Source: Mycolicibacterium sp. P1-5 (lineage in GTDB: Bacteria; Actinomycetota; Actinomycetes; Mycobacteriales; Mycobacteriaceae). Taken from it: a stretch of 64,000 nt of DNA. Each line of letters begins with the position of its first letter. Positions within the stretch are counted from its first letter, which is position 1. Where the stretch lies: contig NZ_NPKT01000021.1 of the NCBI RefSeq assembly GCF_008329565.1, positions 1-64,000 of the forward strand, written 5' to 3'. The notes below the pieces were generated by a model. It saw only the letters and a list, made by a program, of their open reading frames with translations. It was not told the origin of the DNA and ran no database searches. Below are positions 48,109-56,703 of this stretch, piece after piece. A program made the translations under genes and the position numbers.

Positions 48109-49484
48109 CCGGCCAGAACCGCCTGACGATCTGGAACCTGTTGGGGCCGTGCGAGATTAGCCATGGCTACCCGGGCCAGGATCGACGGTCGCATCAGCCG
48201 GGTCGGCGAGTCGAGCATGCTCAGCACCCGGAAGAACTGGCCGTTGACCACCAAATCGGTTTCCACGGCAGTGAGCACCATGTCGGCGAACTTGTTGTTC
48301 AGCCGCATACTCACCGGACGATCACCAACGATCTGCGGTAGCGACAGGTCAGCGCTGACGGCGTTGCGCCACGCCGTGCGAACCGTCTTGGCCGCAGTCC
48401 GGAAGAACCGCCGGGGCAAGTCGGTATCGCCGCGGCCCAGACAACGACGCAGCGCGATCGCCTCGAGAGCGGCCACCGTCATTCCCTGCCCGTAGATCGG
48501 GTTGAAGCTGCATACCGCGTCGCCGGTGACAACGAAACCGTCAGGCAGCCGGGTCATCTCGTCGTAACGGCGCCAACGACTTGACGGACTGCGGTAATGC
48601 GCCGTTTCCCCGACGGGTTCGGCAGCCTCGAGTACCTCGAGAATATGACGCGGAAGTCGTCGCCGCGCGAGGCCGAGCATGCCGGCGTAGTCATGCGCAG
48701 GTTCCGCACCCGCCATCACACCGACGGTCATCAACCACGTGCCATTCTCGTGGTTGAGAACGGCGACAGTGGTCGCATCACCGGGCTTGGGGAACATCGC
48801 CGCCATGTGCTCGTGAATCGCGCCGGGCGGAATTCGGAGCCACTGGCTGGTGTAGCACAGGTCGATCACCAACTCGTCTTCGCGCGGGCGGTCGTATCCG
48901 AGATCCTCCAGAAAGACGGGGCCTCGGGATCCTCGGCCGCTGGCGTCGATGACCAAATCCGCGTCGAGCACCGTGGCAGCCTCGGTGGCGCCGCGCCGCG
49001 CGACCAGCGCACCGGTCACCCGACGGCGGTTCTGCGACGACGTCAGCCCCACTACATCGTGACCACCGAGCAACGTGACGTTCGGCAGCGCTGAAAGTTG
49101 TTTCATCACATGCCAATCCAGGAACGGCCGGCTGGGCATGTACGCCGTCACCGGATTGGGTAGACACCCAGAACGCAGGAACCGATGTCCGCCGTATTCG
49201 AGGTACACCCTGCCGAGGTCACCGTCGCTCCAGACCGGAACGCCGTTGGCCACCATCTCGGCCAGGACACCGGGGAACAGTTCGTCGAGCACGGCGATAC
49301 CGCCTGCCTGCAGCACATGACCATGAGCGGCCTGCGGTACCCCGCGACGGCTGACCGGCCGCTCGGGCGGCATGTCACGGTCGACCACCAGGACGCTCCG
49401 ATAGTGTTCGGCGGCCACCCGAGCGGCCAGCATGCCCGCCATGCTGGCCCCGAGGACAACAGCGCGTTCTCCCAGTACCGCCAT
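48105..49484 (-). CDS. FAD-dependent monooxygenase (squalene epoxidase/TetX-like)
   Basis: A 459-aa flavoprotein with the N-terminal dinucleotide motif VVLGASMAGMLAARVAAEHYRSVLVVDRD, the DG-type segment VLDADLVIDASGRGS, and the second FAD motif TGDAVCSFNPIYGQGMTVAALEAIAL. The layout is that of class A monooxygenases acting on hydrophobic compounds; the substrate is unknown. AGGGGTG precedes the ATG. I do not recall an orthologue in the M. tuberculosis ligA-Rv3015c interval, so it is probably accessory. Confidence 0.85.
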   Translation of the reverse strand: MAVLGERAVVLGASMAGMLAARVAAEHYRSVLVVDRDMPPERPVSRRGVPQAAHGHVLQAGGIAVLDELFPGVLAEMVANGVPVWSDGDLGRVYLEYGGHRFLRSGCLPNPVTAYMPSRPFLDWHVMKQLSALPNVTLLGGHDVVGLTSSQNRRRVTGALVARRGATEAATVLDADLVIDASGRGSRGPVFLEDLGYDRPREDELVIDLCYTSQWLRIPPGAIHEHMAAMFPKPGDATTVAVLNHENGTWLMTVGVMAGAEPAHDYAGMLGLARRRLPRHILEVLEAAEPVGETAHYRSPSSRWRRYDEMTRLPDGFVVTGDAVCSFNPIYGQGMTVAALEAIALRRCLGRGDTDLPRRFFRTAAKTVRTAWRNAVSADLSLPQIVGDRPVSMRLNNKFADMVLTAVETDLVVNGQFFRVLSMLDSPTRLMRPSILARVAMANLARPQQVPDRQAVLAG

Positions 49485-49594
49485 CGTTCACCCCTAACGT
49501 CGACCCATCGCTGGTCCGAACGCTAGGGGTGCAGACTTCCGGTGCTACGAGTAGTCGAACACTCGATTTCCGGCGACGCAGCTACACAGGACAG

Positions 49595-50602
49595 CTATAC
49601 CGCGTCCGGATCGTCGGCGACGGCCGCCGCCGCCCGTTGGCATAACCCGATCGCGACCCGCGCCCACGCACTGTCGGCCCCGGCCAGGCCGCAGGCCGGA
49701 CTGATCCCCACCCTGTCCCGAACAACGCTGCGGGAAAAACCGATTCGATCGGTGATCGCCACGGCAGCCGAGGCCACCTCCTCGGCGGACGGCCGAGCCG
49801 CCGGGGCGTTCGGGGGGACCAGACCGAAGACCACTGCCCGGCCCGAGTCCAGGAACTCCCCCAGTCCGTCATAGTCGGCATCGCCGAAGGTGCTCACATC
49901 CACCGAGACCGCATGGATCATGCTGCGTTGCAATATATTCCACGGCACGTCGGCGCAGGTGTGCAGCAGCACCTCCGCACCCGCGGCGGCCACACATTCG
50001 TCGAGCAACCCGATTGCCACCACCTCGTCGACCGGATGCACCGAGTTCAGTGCGCTCACCCCGGTCAGCCGGCCGGCAAGCGCAGCCGAGAGCACCGGCT
50101 CGTCGTACTGCACCACCACCGTCGTGGCCAACCGCCGGGCGAGCTCGGCCCGGTGCCGTGCCACCCCCTCGGCCAGCGACGACGCGAGATCGCGTACCGC
50201 ACCGGCGTCGGTCAGCGCCCGGTGCCCTCCTGCCAGCTCGAGTTGGGCGGCCAGCGTGATCGGACCCGGCGCCTGCACCTTGACCGGTCGCCCCGAGTCG
50301 CGCCCGCCGGCCTTCTCCCAGGCCTCCTCGAGGGCATCGATGTCCTCGTCGAGCAGACTCTTCGCCCGCCGGGTGACCGCGCCTGGCCGGACGGCGATGC
50401 GGTAGCCGCGCGGCACGGTGTCGATGGCGATGTCGACCAGCAGCGCACCGGCCCGGCCGATCATGTCCGCGCCCACTCCGCGGGCCGGCAACTCGACCAA
50501 ATGCGGCAGCTGGTGCAATTCCCCGACGACGATCTCGGCGGCTTGCCTCGGCGCCGAGCCCGGCCACGAACCGATCCCGGTGGCCGCCCCGAAAACACTC
50601 AC
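49595..50602 (-). CDS. MetE-like cobalamin-independent methionine synthase C-domain protein
   Basis: A 335-aa protein with the MetE C-terminal barrel fold: ATGIGSWPG at the N-terminus, VKVQAPGPITLAAQLELAGG, VVQYDEPVLSAALAGRLTG, VLLHTCADVPWNIL with the zinc-site HxC, and ISPACGLAG. It corresponds to Rv3015c. It lacks the N-terminal half of full-length MetE, so normal methyl transfer from methyltetrahydrofolate is uncertain. GTG 50602 follows TACGGT by six bases, a leaderless pattern. It is divergent from the lipoprotein gene. Confidence 0.85.
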   Translation of the reverse strand: MSVFGAATGIGSWPGSAPRQAAEIVVGELHQLPHLVELPARGVGADMIGRAGALLVDIAIDTVPRGYRIAVRPGAVTRRAKSLLDEDIDALEEAWEKAGGRDSGRPVKVQAPGPITLAAQLELAGGHRALTDAGAVRDLASSLAEGVARHRAELARRLATTVVVQYDEPVLSAALAGRLTGVSALNSVHPVDEVVAIGLLDECVAAAGAEVLLHTCADVPWNILQRSMIHAVSVDVSTFGDADYDGLGEFLDSGRAVVFGLVPPNAPAARPSAEEVASAAVAITDRIGFSRSVVRDRVGISPACGLAGADSAWARVAIGLCQRAAAAVADDPDAV

Positions 50603-50662
50603 CGACCAACCGTATTGGACAGCACGCGTACACCGCGCGGCCGGGCGCCTAACGTGATGCTC

Positions 50663-51301
50663 ATGACGCTGCGCGCGGGGCTGGCCTGCTGCGCAGCGGC
50701 GGCGCTGCTGACCGGCTGCACCCAGTGGGTCGACGGCGCGCCGCTACGCGCCCTCGGCGAGCCGCCGTACAGCCCGCCGGGCATCGTCGACGTCGATCAA
50801 GTCATGCTCACCCAGGCGCAGATCCAGGCCATCACCGGCGGCGGACAGGACGTGACGATCATCCCGAGCATGGACGGCAAGTCCATGGTGGACGTCGAAG
50901 AGCTCGCCAAGGTGGTGCCCCGTGATTGCCGCTTCGTTTTCGCCGAAACCGACACCTTCGGCACCGACGTCGAGGACTTCCACAAGACGAGCTTCCAATA
51001 CCCGCCACGTCGCGCGTTGATATCCGAAGGTGCCGCTGCCTACCGCGACGACGCCACTGCGCAGCAGGCGTTCAACGCCCTGTCGACTGCCGTACATCGC
51101 TGCGCCGACGGGTCGATGGGCGCGGGACTGGTCGGCGACGTCGACGGCAACACCGAGTCGCTGCGCACGCGGCCCGGCCGGTGCGGCCGGGACTACCGGC
51201 TGAAGGCCTCGGTGCTGGTGGAGGTGACGTTCTGCGCGTTCCCAGAATCGGTGTCCGAGATCGTCATGACGAACATCCTCAACAAGATTCCCGGCGGCTG
51301 A
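50663..51301 (+). CDS. lpqA: LpqA-like lipoprotein with PknH-type sensor domain
   Basis: A 212-aa lipoprotein: signal peptide LRAGLACCAAAALLTGC with lipobox LLTGC at about residue 19, then a domain like the extracellular sensor of PknH (DVDQVMLTQAQIQAITGGG, AYRDDATAQQAFNALSTAVHRCADGSM, FCAFPESVSEIVMTNILNKIPG), containing paired cysteines likely to form disulfides. ATG 50663 follows TAACGT by seven bases; upstream GTG/ATG starts in frame are then inside the promoter. Its ligand is unknown. It converges on the lipase gene. Confidence 0.82.
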   Translation: MTLRAGLACCAAAALLTGCTQWVDGAPLRALGEPPYSPPGIVDVDQVMLTQAQIQAITGGGQDVTIIPSMDGKSMVDVEELAKVVPRDCRFVFAETDTFGTDVEDFHKTSFQYPPRRALISEGAAAYRDDATAQQAFNALSTAVHRCADGSMGAGLVGDVDGNTESLRTRPGRCGRDYRLKASVLVEVTFCAFPESVSEIVMTNILNKIPGG

Positions 51302-51304
51302 ATA

Positions 51305-52501
51305 TCACTCGGCGAATGCGCTTTTCAAAAACGGTGTGGAGTCGGGTAGCGACGCGAGCACGGTGCCGCTGTGGTCCTCTTCGGGATAGATCCGCAGCGT
51401 GACATTCTGGTTGTTGGCGATGAGCTGGTCGTAGAACGCCAAGGTCGACGACGGCGGAACGTCGCGGTCGAGCAGGCCGACACCGAGGAAGATCGGGCGG
51501 TCGAAACCCGTTGTCGGAGTGCCCATGAAGTCCCTGAGTGCATCGGCCATGCCCGGGATCGAGTGCAGCGGTGCGGTGAACAATGCGGCCGGACTCAGGT
51601 GGGCAAGTGCCTCCGAAAGAGCAAGGGTGCAGAGGGTTTCAGCACGGTTGGCGGCATCGACCCCGGCGGGGCTCAGCACGCTGTCGATGTCGAGATCTGG
51701 GCGGGCCTCGCGCAGGGCGGCCAGGATGTAGGCGGTATAGGCGTTGGCGATCGGGCCGACTTCTGGGATCTTGAAATCCGGGCCGGCCTGTTCGACGATT
51801 TTGTCGATGTTGGCCGGAGTTCCGGTGGCGACGACGCCCCGGTAGTCCAGACCGGTGCCCCGACTGAACTCGGTAGCCCAGCGTGCGCTGCTGATCGCGG
51901 CGCCCCCGCCCTGGGACTGGCCGACGATCGCCCATCTCGGTGACAGCGGCAGCCCCATCCGATGGGCGGCGACCACCGAGTCGATGACGCCGTGGGCGGT
52001 GGTGACGCTGTTGAGGTAGCTCATCAGTCCGGGAGTTCCGAGGCCGACGTAGTCGCTGGCGACCACCGCGTACCCCTCGCCCAGCCAGTGCGAGAGGTAC
52101 TCGTTGTCCCGTGCGGTTCGGGGCAGCGCCGAGGGGGTGCACTCGTCGCCGAGGCCGACGGTCCCGTGCGCCCAGGCGATGACCGGGAAGCCGTCGGCGG
52201 GAGCCGGCCCCGGCGGCAGGAACACCGCGCCGGTGCTGACGGCCGGCTGGTCGTGCTGGTTGACCGTGGAGTAGAGCACGCGGAAGGCGGGTCCGGCGCC
52301 GCGCAGCGACAACGCCGGATCCAGCGGCACGGACGCGATGGTGTTGCCGGGCGGCGGTATCGGCCCGTCGAAGAAGCGGGCATCCAGGCCAGACCATTGC
52401 GGCGCATCCGCTCGGCTGACTGCGGTCGGTGACGCACACAGTGCCGCGATCAGCAGCACGCAGAGCCATGCCGTGTGTCGCCACCTCATCGCGCGGGACA
52501 T
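51305..52501 (-). CDS. Secreted alpha/beta hydrolase (LIP secretory lipase family)
   Basis: A 398-aa protein with a signal peptide (WLCVLLIAALCASPTAVSRADAPQW) and the LIP lipase pattern: PGNTIASVPLDPALSLRGAGPAFRVLYSTVNQHDQPAVSTGAVFLPPG, VIAWAHGTVGLGDECTPSA, YAVVASDYVGLG and the nucleophile elbow GQSQGGGAAISS; the acid and histidine lie in GLLDRDVPP and EEDHSGT. ATG 52501 overlaps the mnmA stop by four bases; ATG 52489 is an alternative. It probably hydrolyses esters or acylglycerols outside the cytoplasmic membrane. It is cotranscribed with the iscS-mnmA genes. Confidence 0.87.
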   Translation of the reverse strand: MSRAMRWRHTAWLCVLLIAALCASPTAVSRADAPQWSGLDARFFDGPIPPPGNTIASVPLDPALSLRGAGPAFRVLYSTVNQHDQPAVSTGAVFLPPGPAPADGFPVIAWAHGTVGLGDECTPSALPRTARDNEYLSHWLGEGYAVVASDYVGLGTPGLMSYLNSVTTAHGVIDSVVAAHRMGLPLSPRWAIVGQSQGGGAAISSARWATEFSRGTGLDYRGVVATGTPANIDKIVEQAGPDFKIPEVGPIANAYTAYILAALREARPDLDIDSVLSPAGVDAANRAETLCTLALSEALAHLSPAALFTAPLHSIPGMADALRDFMGTPTTGFDRPIFLGVGLLDRDVPPSSTLAFYDQLIANNQNVTLRIYPEEDHSGTVLASLPDSTPFLKSAFAE

Positions 52502-53571
52502 CAACGGCTGATCGTCGCGCTGGCGATGACCTCGTCGCCGGCCGGGTCGGGCCGGTAGAGCACCAGCGTCTGCCCGGGCGCGACGCCGCGCAGCGGGGTC
52601 CGCAAGGTCACCTTCAACTCATCGCCGGTCACTTCGGCGACGGCCGGCACCACGCCACCGTGGGCGCGCACCTGAACGTCGCATTCCACCGGTCCCGCCG
52701 GCGCGACACCGGAGGTGAACACCGGCCGGGCACCGGTCAACGAGCGCACTTCGAGGTCTTCTTTCGCCCCCACCCGCACCGTTTGCGACTCGGCGTCGAT
52801 CGCGGTGACGTAGCGCGGCAGGCCGTCCGGTCCGGGACCGGCAATGCCGAGACCCTTGCGCTGCCCGATGGTGAACCCGTGTACCCCATCGTGCTCGGCG
52901 AGCACCGCGCCGCTGGCGTCGTCGACGACGGTTCCGCGGCGCACACCGATTCGGGCGCCAAGGAAGGCCTGGGTGTCCCCGGAAGGGATGAAGCAGATGT
53001 CATGGCTGTCAGGCTTTTCGGCGACGGACAGCCCGCGCCGGGCAGCCTCCTCACGGATCGCCGGCTTTGGGGTGTCGCCGATCGGGAACGCGGCGTGGCG
53101 CAGTTGCTGCGCGGTCAGCACCGCGAGCACGTAGGACTGGTCCTTGTCGACGTCGACTGCACGGCGCAGCTTGCCCTCCGACAGCCGGGCGTAGTGCCCG
53201 GTGGCCACCGCATCGAAGCCCAGCGCGAGCGCCTTGGCCGCCAACGCGGAGAACTTGATCTTCTCGTTGCAGCGCACGCACGGGTTGGGGGTCTCGCCGC
53301 GTTCATAGGAGGAGACGAAGTCGTCGATCACGTCTTCGGCGAACCTGTCCGCGAAATCCCAGACATAGAACGGGATTCCGAGCACATCGGCAACCCGGCG
53401 GGCGTCACCGGCGTCTTCCTTGGAACAGCAGCCACGGGAACCGGTCCGCAGAGTGCCCGGCTGGCGGGACAGCGCCAGGTGCACGCCGACGACTTCGTGG
53501 CCGGCGTCGACCATCCGCGCGGCGGCCACTGACGAATCGACGCCGCCGCTCATCGCCGCAAGCACCCTCAT
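52501..53571 (-). CDS. mnmA: tRNA-specific 2-thiouridylase
   Basis: Thiolates U34 of Lys, Glu and Gln tRNAs with sulfur from a cysteine desulfurase. The 356-aa protein has the PP-loop SGGVDSSVAA, an SRGCCSKEDAGDARRVAD segment typical of actinobacterial members, the catalytic cysteines in NPCVRCNEKIKF and SHDICFIPSGD, GFTIGQRKGLGI and a C-terminal beta domain. ATG 53571 overlaps the cysteine desulfurase stop (ATGA). The long frame extending to 53790 runs into that gene and is rejected. Confidence 0.96.
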   Translation of the reverse strand: MRVLAAMSGGVDSSVAAARMVDAGHEVVGVHLALSRQPGTLRTGSRGCCSKEDAGDARRVADVLGIPFYVWDFADRFAEDVIDDFVSSYERGETPNPCVRCNEKIKFSALAAKALALGFDAVATGHYARLSEGKLRRAVDVDKDQSYVLAVLTAQQLRHAAFPIGDTPKPAIREEAARRGLSVAEKPDSHDICFIPSGDTQAFLGARIGVRRGTVVDDASGAVLAEHDGVHGFTIGQRKGLGIAGPGPDGLPRYVTAIDAESQTVRVGAKEDLEVRSLTGARPVFTSGVAPAGPVECDVQVRAHGGVVPAVAEVTGDELKVTLRTPLRGVAPGQTLVLYRPDPAGDEVIASATISR

Positions 53572-54773
53572 CGCAGCGCCCCCGGTGACGAACTGGCCAG
53601 TGCGGCCTGACGGGCCCGCTCGACCGCGGCGGGCAGCACCCGCAGTGCCGCGTCGATGTCGGCCTCGGTACTGGTGTGGCCCAACGACAATCGCAGCGAC
53701 CCGCGGGCGGCTTCCGGGTCGGCGCCCATGGCCAGCAGGACATGCGATGGCTGGGCAACTCCGGCCGTGCAGGCAGAGCCGGTCGAGCATTCGATTCCGT
53801 TGGCGTCCAACAGCATCAGCAGCGAGTCGCCCTCGCAGCCACGGAAGGTGAAGTGGGTATTGCCGGGCAGTCGCCGATCACCGAGCGCCCCGTTGACGTG
53901 CGTGTCGGCAATCGTGTCCAGGACCCCGTTGATCAGCCGCTCGCGCAGGGCGCGCAGCCGCGCACCGGTGGCGTCGAGCGATTCGACAGCGGCATCGAGC
54001 GCAGCGGCCATCGCGACCACACCGGCCACGTCGGGTGTGCCGGAACGGACATCGCGCTCCTGACCGCCGCCGTGCAGCAGCGGAACACAGCTGGTGGCGC
54101 GGCGCAGCAGCAGGGCTCCGACGCCGGTCGGTCCACCGAACTTGTGCGCGGTCACGCTGATGGCCGACAGGTTGGAGCCGGCGAAATCTACCGGAACGTG
54201 GCCGATCGCCTGCACGGCGTCGCTGTGCATCGGGACGTCGAACTCGGCGGCTACCGCGGCCAGTTCGGCGATCGGCATGATGGTGCCGACTTCGTTGTTG
54301 GCCCACATCACCGAGACCAGCGCCACGTCGTCGTGCGCGGTCAACGCCTCACGCAACGCACCCGCGGTCACCGACCCGTCCGGCTCGGTGGGTAGGAACG
54401 TCACCTCGGCGCCCTCGTGCTCGGCCAGCCAGGTGACGGCGTCGAGGACCGCATGGTGTTCGACGGCGGTGGTCACGATCCGTCGGCGGGCGGGGTCTGC
54501 GTCGCGGCGGGCCCAGTAGATGCCTTTGACGGCGAGGTTGTCACTCTCGGTGCCACCCGCGGTGAAGATCACTTCCGACGGCCGAGCGCCCAGGCGCGCC
54601 GCGATGCTCTCGCGGGCCTCCTCCATCCGGCGCCGGGCATCGCGGCCCGCGGTGTGCAGCGAAGAGGCGTTACCGACGGTGGCCAGGGCAGCGGTCATCG
54701 CCTCGATGGCAGCGGGATACATCGGGGTGGTGGCAGCGTGGTCGAGATACACCGGACCGGCGGTCGGGCTCAT
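53568..54773 (-). CDS. iscS: Cysteine desulfurase (IscS-like)
   Basis: PLP enzyme of 401 aa that removes sulfur from cysteine. Motifs: VYLDHAATTPMYPAA, GNASSLHTAGRDARR, FTAGGTESDNLAVKG, MWANNEVGTIMPI, the PLP lysine in SVTAHKFGGPTGVGALL, and the sulfur-accepting cysteine loop ECSTGSACTAGVAQPSHVL. A group I (IscS/NifS) enzyme by its loop. It starts at ATG 54773 and overlaps mnmA, its probable main client in tRNA thiolation; general Fe-S supply may also depend on it. Confidence 0.95.
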   Translation of the reverse strand: MSPTAGPVYLDHAATTPMYPAAIEAMTAALATVGNASSLHTAGRDARRRMEEARESIAARLGARPSEVIFTAGGTESDNLAVKGIYWARRDADPARRRIVTTAVEHHAVLDAVTWLAEHEGAEVTFLPTEPDGSVTAGALREALTAHDDVALVSVMWANNEVGTIMPIAELAAVAAEFDVPMHSDAVQAIGHVPVDFAGSNLSAISVTAHKFGGPTGVGALLLRRATSCVPLLHGGGQERDVRSGTPDVAGVVAMAAALDAAVESLDATGARLRALRERLINGVLDTIADTHVNGALGDRRLPGNTHFTFRGCEGDSLLMLLDANGIECSTGSACTAGVAQPSHVLLAMGADPEAARGSLRLSLGHTSTEADIDAALRVLPAAVERARQAALASSSPGALR

Positions 54774-54814
54774 AGCCCGTCCAGGATACCGGCCGCAGCA
54801 GGGCCTTCTGACCA

Positions 54815-54876
54815 CGCCGAACGTCACACCAGGGTGATGCTCGGTGCCCGACCTGACCCTGGAGCGACGTTCGGCG
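54815..54876. repeat. Long hairpin between plsC-like gene and iscS
   Basis: Arms of 21 nt (54815-54835 and 54856-54876) match at 19 positions around a 20-base loop; the outer 11 bp CGCCGAACGTC and inner AGGGT are perfect. It sits seven bases after the acyltransferase stop and can terminate it before the iscS promoter. Its sequence is unlike the other hairpins in this window. Confidence 0.8.
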
Positions 54877-54882
54877 GCAAAA

Positions 54883-55719
54883 TCAGCCCGCCAGCGCGTG
54901 GCTGTGTTCGAAGCGGCGGCCGATCTGGCCCCGCACGGCCACCTCACAGCGCGCCGCCAGTTCCCGCCGATCGGAGCCGGGCAGCTCCAGGGATGCCACC
55001 TCGACATCGACAACGGTCACCCGTGTGCGCACCGTGCGGCTCAGCGACTGCCACAGCGTGTCGTCACCGACGAACGCTGTCACCGTCGACGGGCGTCCGT
55101 CACGGTGGTGGTACGTCAGCCGCAGCGGTTGCACCGGCCGGCCTGAATCGACGGCAGCCTGGAACATCGCCGGGCGGAACTGGCCGTAAGCCAGGCCGCA
55201 CCACGTCGTGCCTTCGGGGAACGCGACGACGGTCTGCCCGTTGCGTAACCGCTCGGCCACCGTCGCGACCACCTGCGGCAGCCGGCGCAGACTCGCGCGG
55301 TCGATCGGAATGACCTTCATGATCCGCGCCGCCAGCCCGACGGCCGGCCAATCGACCAGGTCGGCCCGGGCGACGAACGCACCGGGTAACACCGAGCCGA
55401 TGACGAAGATGTCCACCCAGGAGACGTGGCCGCTGACCACAAGCACACCGCGCAGGTTGCGAATCGGTCCACCGGACACGGTGATTCGCACGCCGAGACA
55501 CCGCAGGAAGGTCCGGCAGTACAACCGTTGCACGCGCCCGCGGCCAGGCAGCGGCACCGCCAGCAGTGGCACCACCAGCAACAGCATCAGCGCCGATGTG
55601 ATGCGGACGCCTGCGCGCAGGGCCGCGATCAGCCGCCGCGACGGCGGGGCACCGCCGGCGCGCACACAGCTGTCGTCACACAACGCCCTCGGCAGCCAGG
55701 CGTGCTCGGTCACCGTCAT
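54883..55719 (-). CDS. 1-acylglycerol-3-phosphate-type acyltransferase (PlsC/OlsA-like)
   Basis: A 278-aa acyltransferase with a membrane segment (ITSALMLLLVVPLLAVPLPG, about 42-61), the catalytic HX4D motif in VSGHVSWVDIFVIGS, the RADLVDWPAVG substrate segment and the FPEGTT motif. It starts inside the stop of the upstream GNAT-type gene (ATGA overlap), so the two are coupled. The pair resembles OlsB-OlsA, which make lyso-ornithine lipid and then ornithine lipid; glycerophospholipid acylation is the alternative. Confidence 0.88.
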   Translation of the reverse strand: MTVTEHAWLPRALCDDSCVRAGGAPPSRRLIAALRAGVRITSALMLLLVVPLLAVPLPGRGRVQRLYCRTFLRCLGVRITVSGGPIRNLRGVLVVSGHVSWVDIFVIGSVLPGAFVARADLVDWPAVGLAARIMKVIPIDRASLRRLPQVVATVAERLRNGQTVVAFPEGTTWCGLAYGQFRPAMFQAAVDSGRPVQPLRLTYHHRDGRPSTVTAFVGDDTLWQSLSRTVRTRVTVVDVEVASLELPGSDRRELAARCEVAVRGQIGRRFEHSHALAG

Positions 55720-56567
55720 GGCCTCCCCCCGACTCCATCAGCCATCTCACCGGCCGCAGATACCGACCGCAGCCTGGACAGGTAGCGCGTGTCGGCCTGC
55801 CGCTTGTCGAGTAGGGCCGGGAAATCGCCGACGCCGAACTCCGGGTCGTGGGCCGGTTCACCGCACACCCGCGCGCCCAGACGCAGGTAGCCACGCATCA
55901 ACGGCGGAATGGTCGGCCTTGTCGGCGGCGCGATGTCGTCAAGGCCCACACCGTCCAGCACCACCGGGCGATATGGGTACACCGTGCGCTCGGGAGCCGC
56001 GGCGTGGCGGCGCAGCACGAAGTCGCGCACCCCGCGAACTTGCGAACCCGGTGGTGCACCCGCCGAGTCTTCGGAGTGGGTGGGCACCGAAACACATCCG
56101 GTGACGTAGTCGTACCCGCAGCGGTCGAGATAGGCCAGGATGCCGGCCCACATGAGCAGCACGACAGCGCCGTTGCGGTGGTCGGCACGCACCACCGCGC
56201 GGCCCATCTCCACCAGCGACGGCCGCAGCCCGTCGAGAGAGCTGACATCGAATTCTGTTGCGATATAAAGACTTCCGGCAGCAATGGCACCCGGCGGCGG
56301 CAGCATGCGGTAGCAGCCGACGAGCTCTCCCGAGATGTCCTCACGCACCAGGAGGTGGTCGCAGAATTCGTCGAACCGGTCAGCGTCACGTCCGTCGCCC
56401 ACGGCGGGCAGCGCGTAGCCGGCTTCAGTGGTGAACACCTGATACCGCAGCCGCTGGGCGGCGTCGATCAGGGTGGGATCGGTGGACAGCAGTAGTGAGT
56501 AGCGCGGGCCGCGCAATGCGGCGGATTCGTTCCGGTCGGGGGCTATGAGTACAGATGCAGTGCTCAT
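55716..56567 (-). CDS. GNAT-type N-acyltransferase (OlsB/PF13444-like)
   Basis: A 283-aa protein of the Acetyltransf_5 type: RLRYQVFTTEAGYALP, FDEFCDHLLVREDISGELVGCYRMLPP, and SSLDGLRPSLVEMGRAVVRADHRNGAVVLLMWAGILAYLDRCGYDYVTGCVSV. This pattern is shared with OlsB N-acyltransferases and acyl-homoserine lactone synthase-like proteins, which use acyl-ACP. With the overlapping PlsC-like gene it suggests an acyl-amino acid lipid pathway. It corresponds to Rv3027c; the substrate has not been established to my knowledge. Confidence 0.82.
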   Translation of the reverse strand: MSTASVLIAPDRNESAALRGPRYSLLLSTDPTLIDAAQRLRYQVFTTEAGYALPAVGDGRDADRFDEFCDHLLVREDISGELVGCYRMLPPPGAIAAGSLYIATEFDVSSLDGLRPSLVEMGRAVVRADHRNGAVVLLMWAGILAYLDRCGYDYVTGCVSVPTHSEDSAGAPPGSQVRGVRDFVLRRHAAAPERTVYPYRPVVLDGVGLDDIAPPTRPTIPPLMRGYLRLGARVCGEPAHDPEFGVGDFPALLDKRQADTRYLSRLRSVSAAGEMADGVGGRP

Positions 56568-56650
56568 AGCTGCACGGTCGCTGAAGCGTTCAGCGGGATG
56601 TCAACGCCAGCGTGACATGTTCGTGCACGCTCGATGACCAATAAAAGCTT

Positions 56651-56686
56651 CGGCCCCCGACACGCCTTGCGGGCGCGCGGGGGCCG
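56651..56686 (-). terminator. Terminator of etfBA
   Basis: CGGCCCCC (56651-56658) and GGGGGCCG (56679-56686) form an 8-bp stem around a GC-rich loop, followed on the minus strand by AAGCTTTTATT. It lies 18 bp after the etfA stop. Confidence 0.8.
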
Positions 56687-56703
56687 TAGCCTCTGAGTGC
56701 AAA

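Noticed and set aside
49485..49594. Possible riboswitch before the flavin monooxygenase or after the MetE-like gene
   Set aside because: No SAM, cobalamin or FMN riboswitch core could be recognised, and the MetE-like gene begins at the other end with a leaderless promoter.
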